From positions 1 to 5,768 of the forward strand of contig JACMPN010000143.1 of the NCBI GenBank assembly GCA_014377495.1: DNA of 5,768 nt. The letters run 5' to 3'. The translations under genes were made by a program, and so were the position numbers. Positions 5,389-5,768 of the stretch are shown here, one piece after another. Under the pieces are notes generated by a model. That model saw only the letters and a program-made list of their open reading frames with translations, did not search any database and was not told where the DNA came from. Each line of letters begins with the position of its first letter. Position 1 is the first letter of the stretch. Source of the stretch: Candidatus Sericytochromatia bacterium (GTDB lineage: Bacteria; Cyanobacteriota; Sericytochromatia; JACMPN01).

Positions 5389-5768
5389 CACACGATAACC
5401 GTCTGGCAACCCTGCTGCAGGCTTCGCTGATCGCCGATTCCCTGGCACTGCCCGTGCATTGGAACTATGACCCGGCCGTGATCGCCAGCGAGTATGGGCG
5501 GGTCGTCGAGTTGCGGTCGCCGCCGGTCAAGGGTTACCACGGCGGTCAGCCTGCTGGCGGACAGACTCACTATGGAGCCCAAGCACTCGCCCTGATGGAT
5601 TCCCTCGGCGCAGGTCACACGTTCGATGAAACTGCGTTTGCAGCGACTTGGCGGGCTCTCTGGGACCACTATGACGGGTACCGTGACGGCGCCACGAAAG
5701 CGACGCTGGCCAACCTGGACGCAGGCACGCCGGCCAAATCCGCCGGTTCCACCTCCACCGACCTTGGC
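5385..5768 (+). CDS. ADP-ribosylglycohydrolase-family protein, N-terminal part (3' end outside window)
   Basis: Family members (DraG-like, ADP-ribosylhydrolase fold) remove ADP-ribose from proteins or small molecules using two Mg ions. The frame is open for 128 residues to the window edge with no stop. The start ATG has GGAG six bases upstream (5375-5378). Evidence is the N-terminal helix LLQASLIADSLALPVHWNYD (10-29), which matches the branch whose members read about ADALALGVHW-YD. It is followed by YHGGQPAGGQTHYGAQALALM, where that branch has a GxQTHYGDQ-like segment, and by a terminal STSTDLG preceding the usual TDLAGA-type helix. Classical DraG metal motifs (GDA-G and TDDT) are not present in that form. 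The C-terminal metal-binding residues lie outside the window, so activity and substrate cannot be judged. Its start overlaps the E3 remnant stop as ATGA, so it may be co-transcribed with the pdh operon. Confidence 0.8.
   Translation, partial: MTHDNRLATLLQASLIADSLALPVHWNYDPAVIASEYGRVVELRSPPVKGYHGGQPAGGQTHYGAQALALMDSLGAGHTFDETAFAATWRALWDHYDGYRDGATKATLANLDAGTPAKSAGSTSTDLG

Noticed and set aside
1..5768. CRISPR array, insertion sequence, toxin-antitoxin or defence system
   Set aside because: No spaced direct repeats, transposase, terminal inverted repeats or defence-gene motifs were found. The window is core metabolism plus one ADP-ribosylglycohydrolase-like gene, and I would not call that gene a defence component without its partner.

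Overview
The window is a compact, GC-rich stretch of bacterial chromosome. Most of the coding sequence is roughly 63-68% G+C by eye, genes use GTG starts and strong Shine-Dalgarno sites, and spacing is tight. The gene content is core metabolism and fits a proteobacterium. A heterotetrameric (alpha/beta) pyruvate dehydrogenase E1, rather than the single-chain AceE type, suggests an autotrophic or acidithiobacillus-like lineage more than an enteric one. That placement is inference and is not firm.

Layout. Positions 2-742 (+) hold the C-terminal half of glmM (phosphoglucosamine mutase), running in from the left edge. Positions 743-898 are a convergent gap with hairpin-forming sequence and no recognisable gene. 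Positions 899-1384 (-) encode a small flavin reductase-like FMN-binding protein. Positions 1385-1561 are a divergent intergenic region with a 16-bp perfect palindrome just upstream of the flavin reductase, an exact TATAAT hexamer facing right, and a leader with alternative short hairpins, one of which would cover the pdhA ribosome-binding site. Positions 1562-5071 (+) are a tightly coupled pyruvate dehydrogenase operon: pdhA (E1 alpha), pdhB (E1 beta) and the E2 acetyltransferase. Positions 5068-5388 begin as the fourth expected gene, E3 dihydrolipoamide dehydrogenase, but only about 70 N-terminal residues are recognisable before the reading frame runs into unrelated, AT-richer sequence. Positions 5385-5768 (+) are the start of an ADP-ribosylglycohydrolase-family gene that leaves the window.

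How the genes work together. E1 alpha and E1 beta form the thiamine-diphosphate decarboxylase, and E2 carries the lipoyl arm and makes acetyl-CoA. E3 normally reoxidises the lipoyl group, but the local E3 is a remnant, so a working complex would need an E3 encoded elsewhere. E2 still has a peripheral-subunit-binding domain able to dock one.

Nothing here looks like a new defence, mobile or RNA system. The points most worth a second look are the truncated E3 and its four-base overlaps at both ends, the missing aspartate in the E2 HxxxDG motif, and the palindrome and alternative-hairpin leader between the divergent genes.
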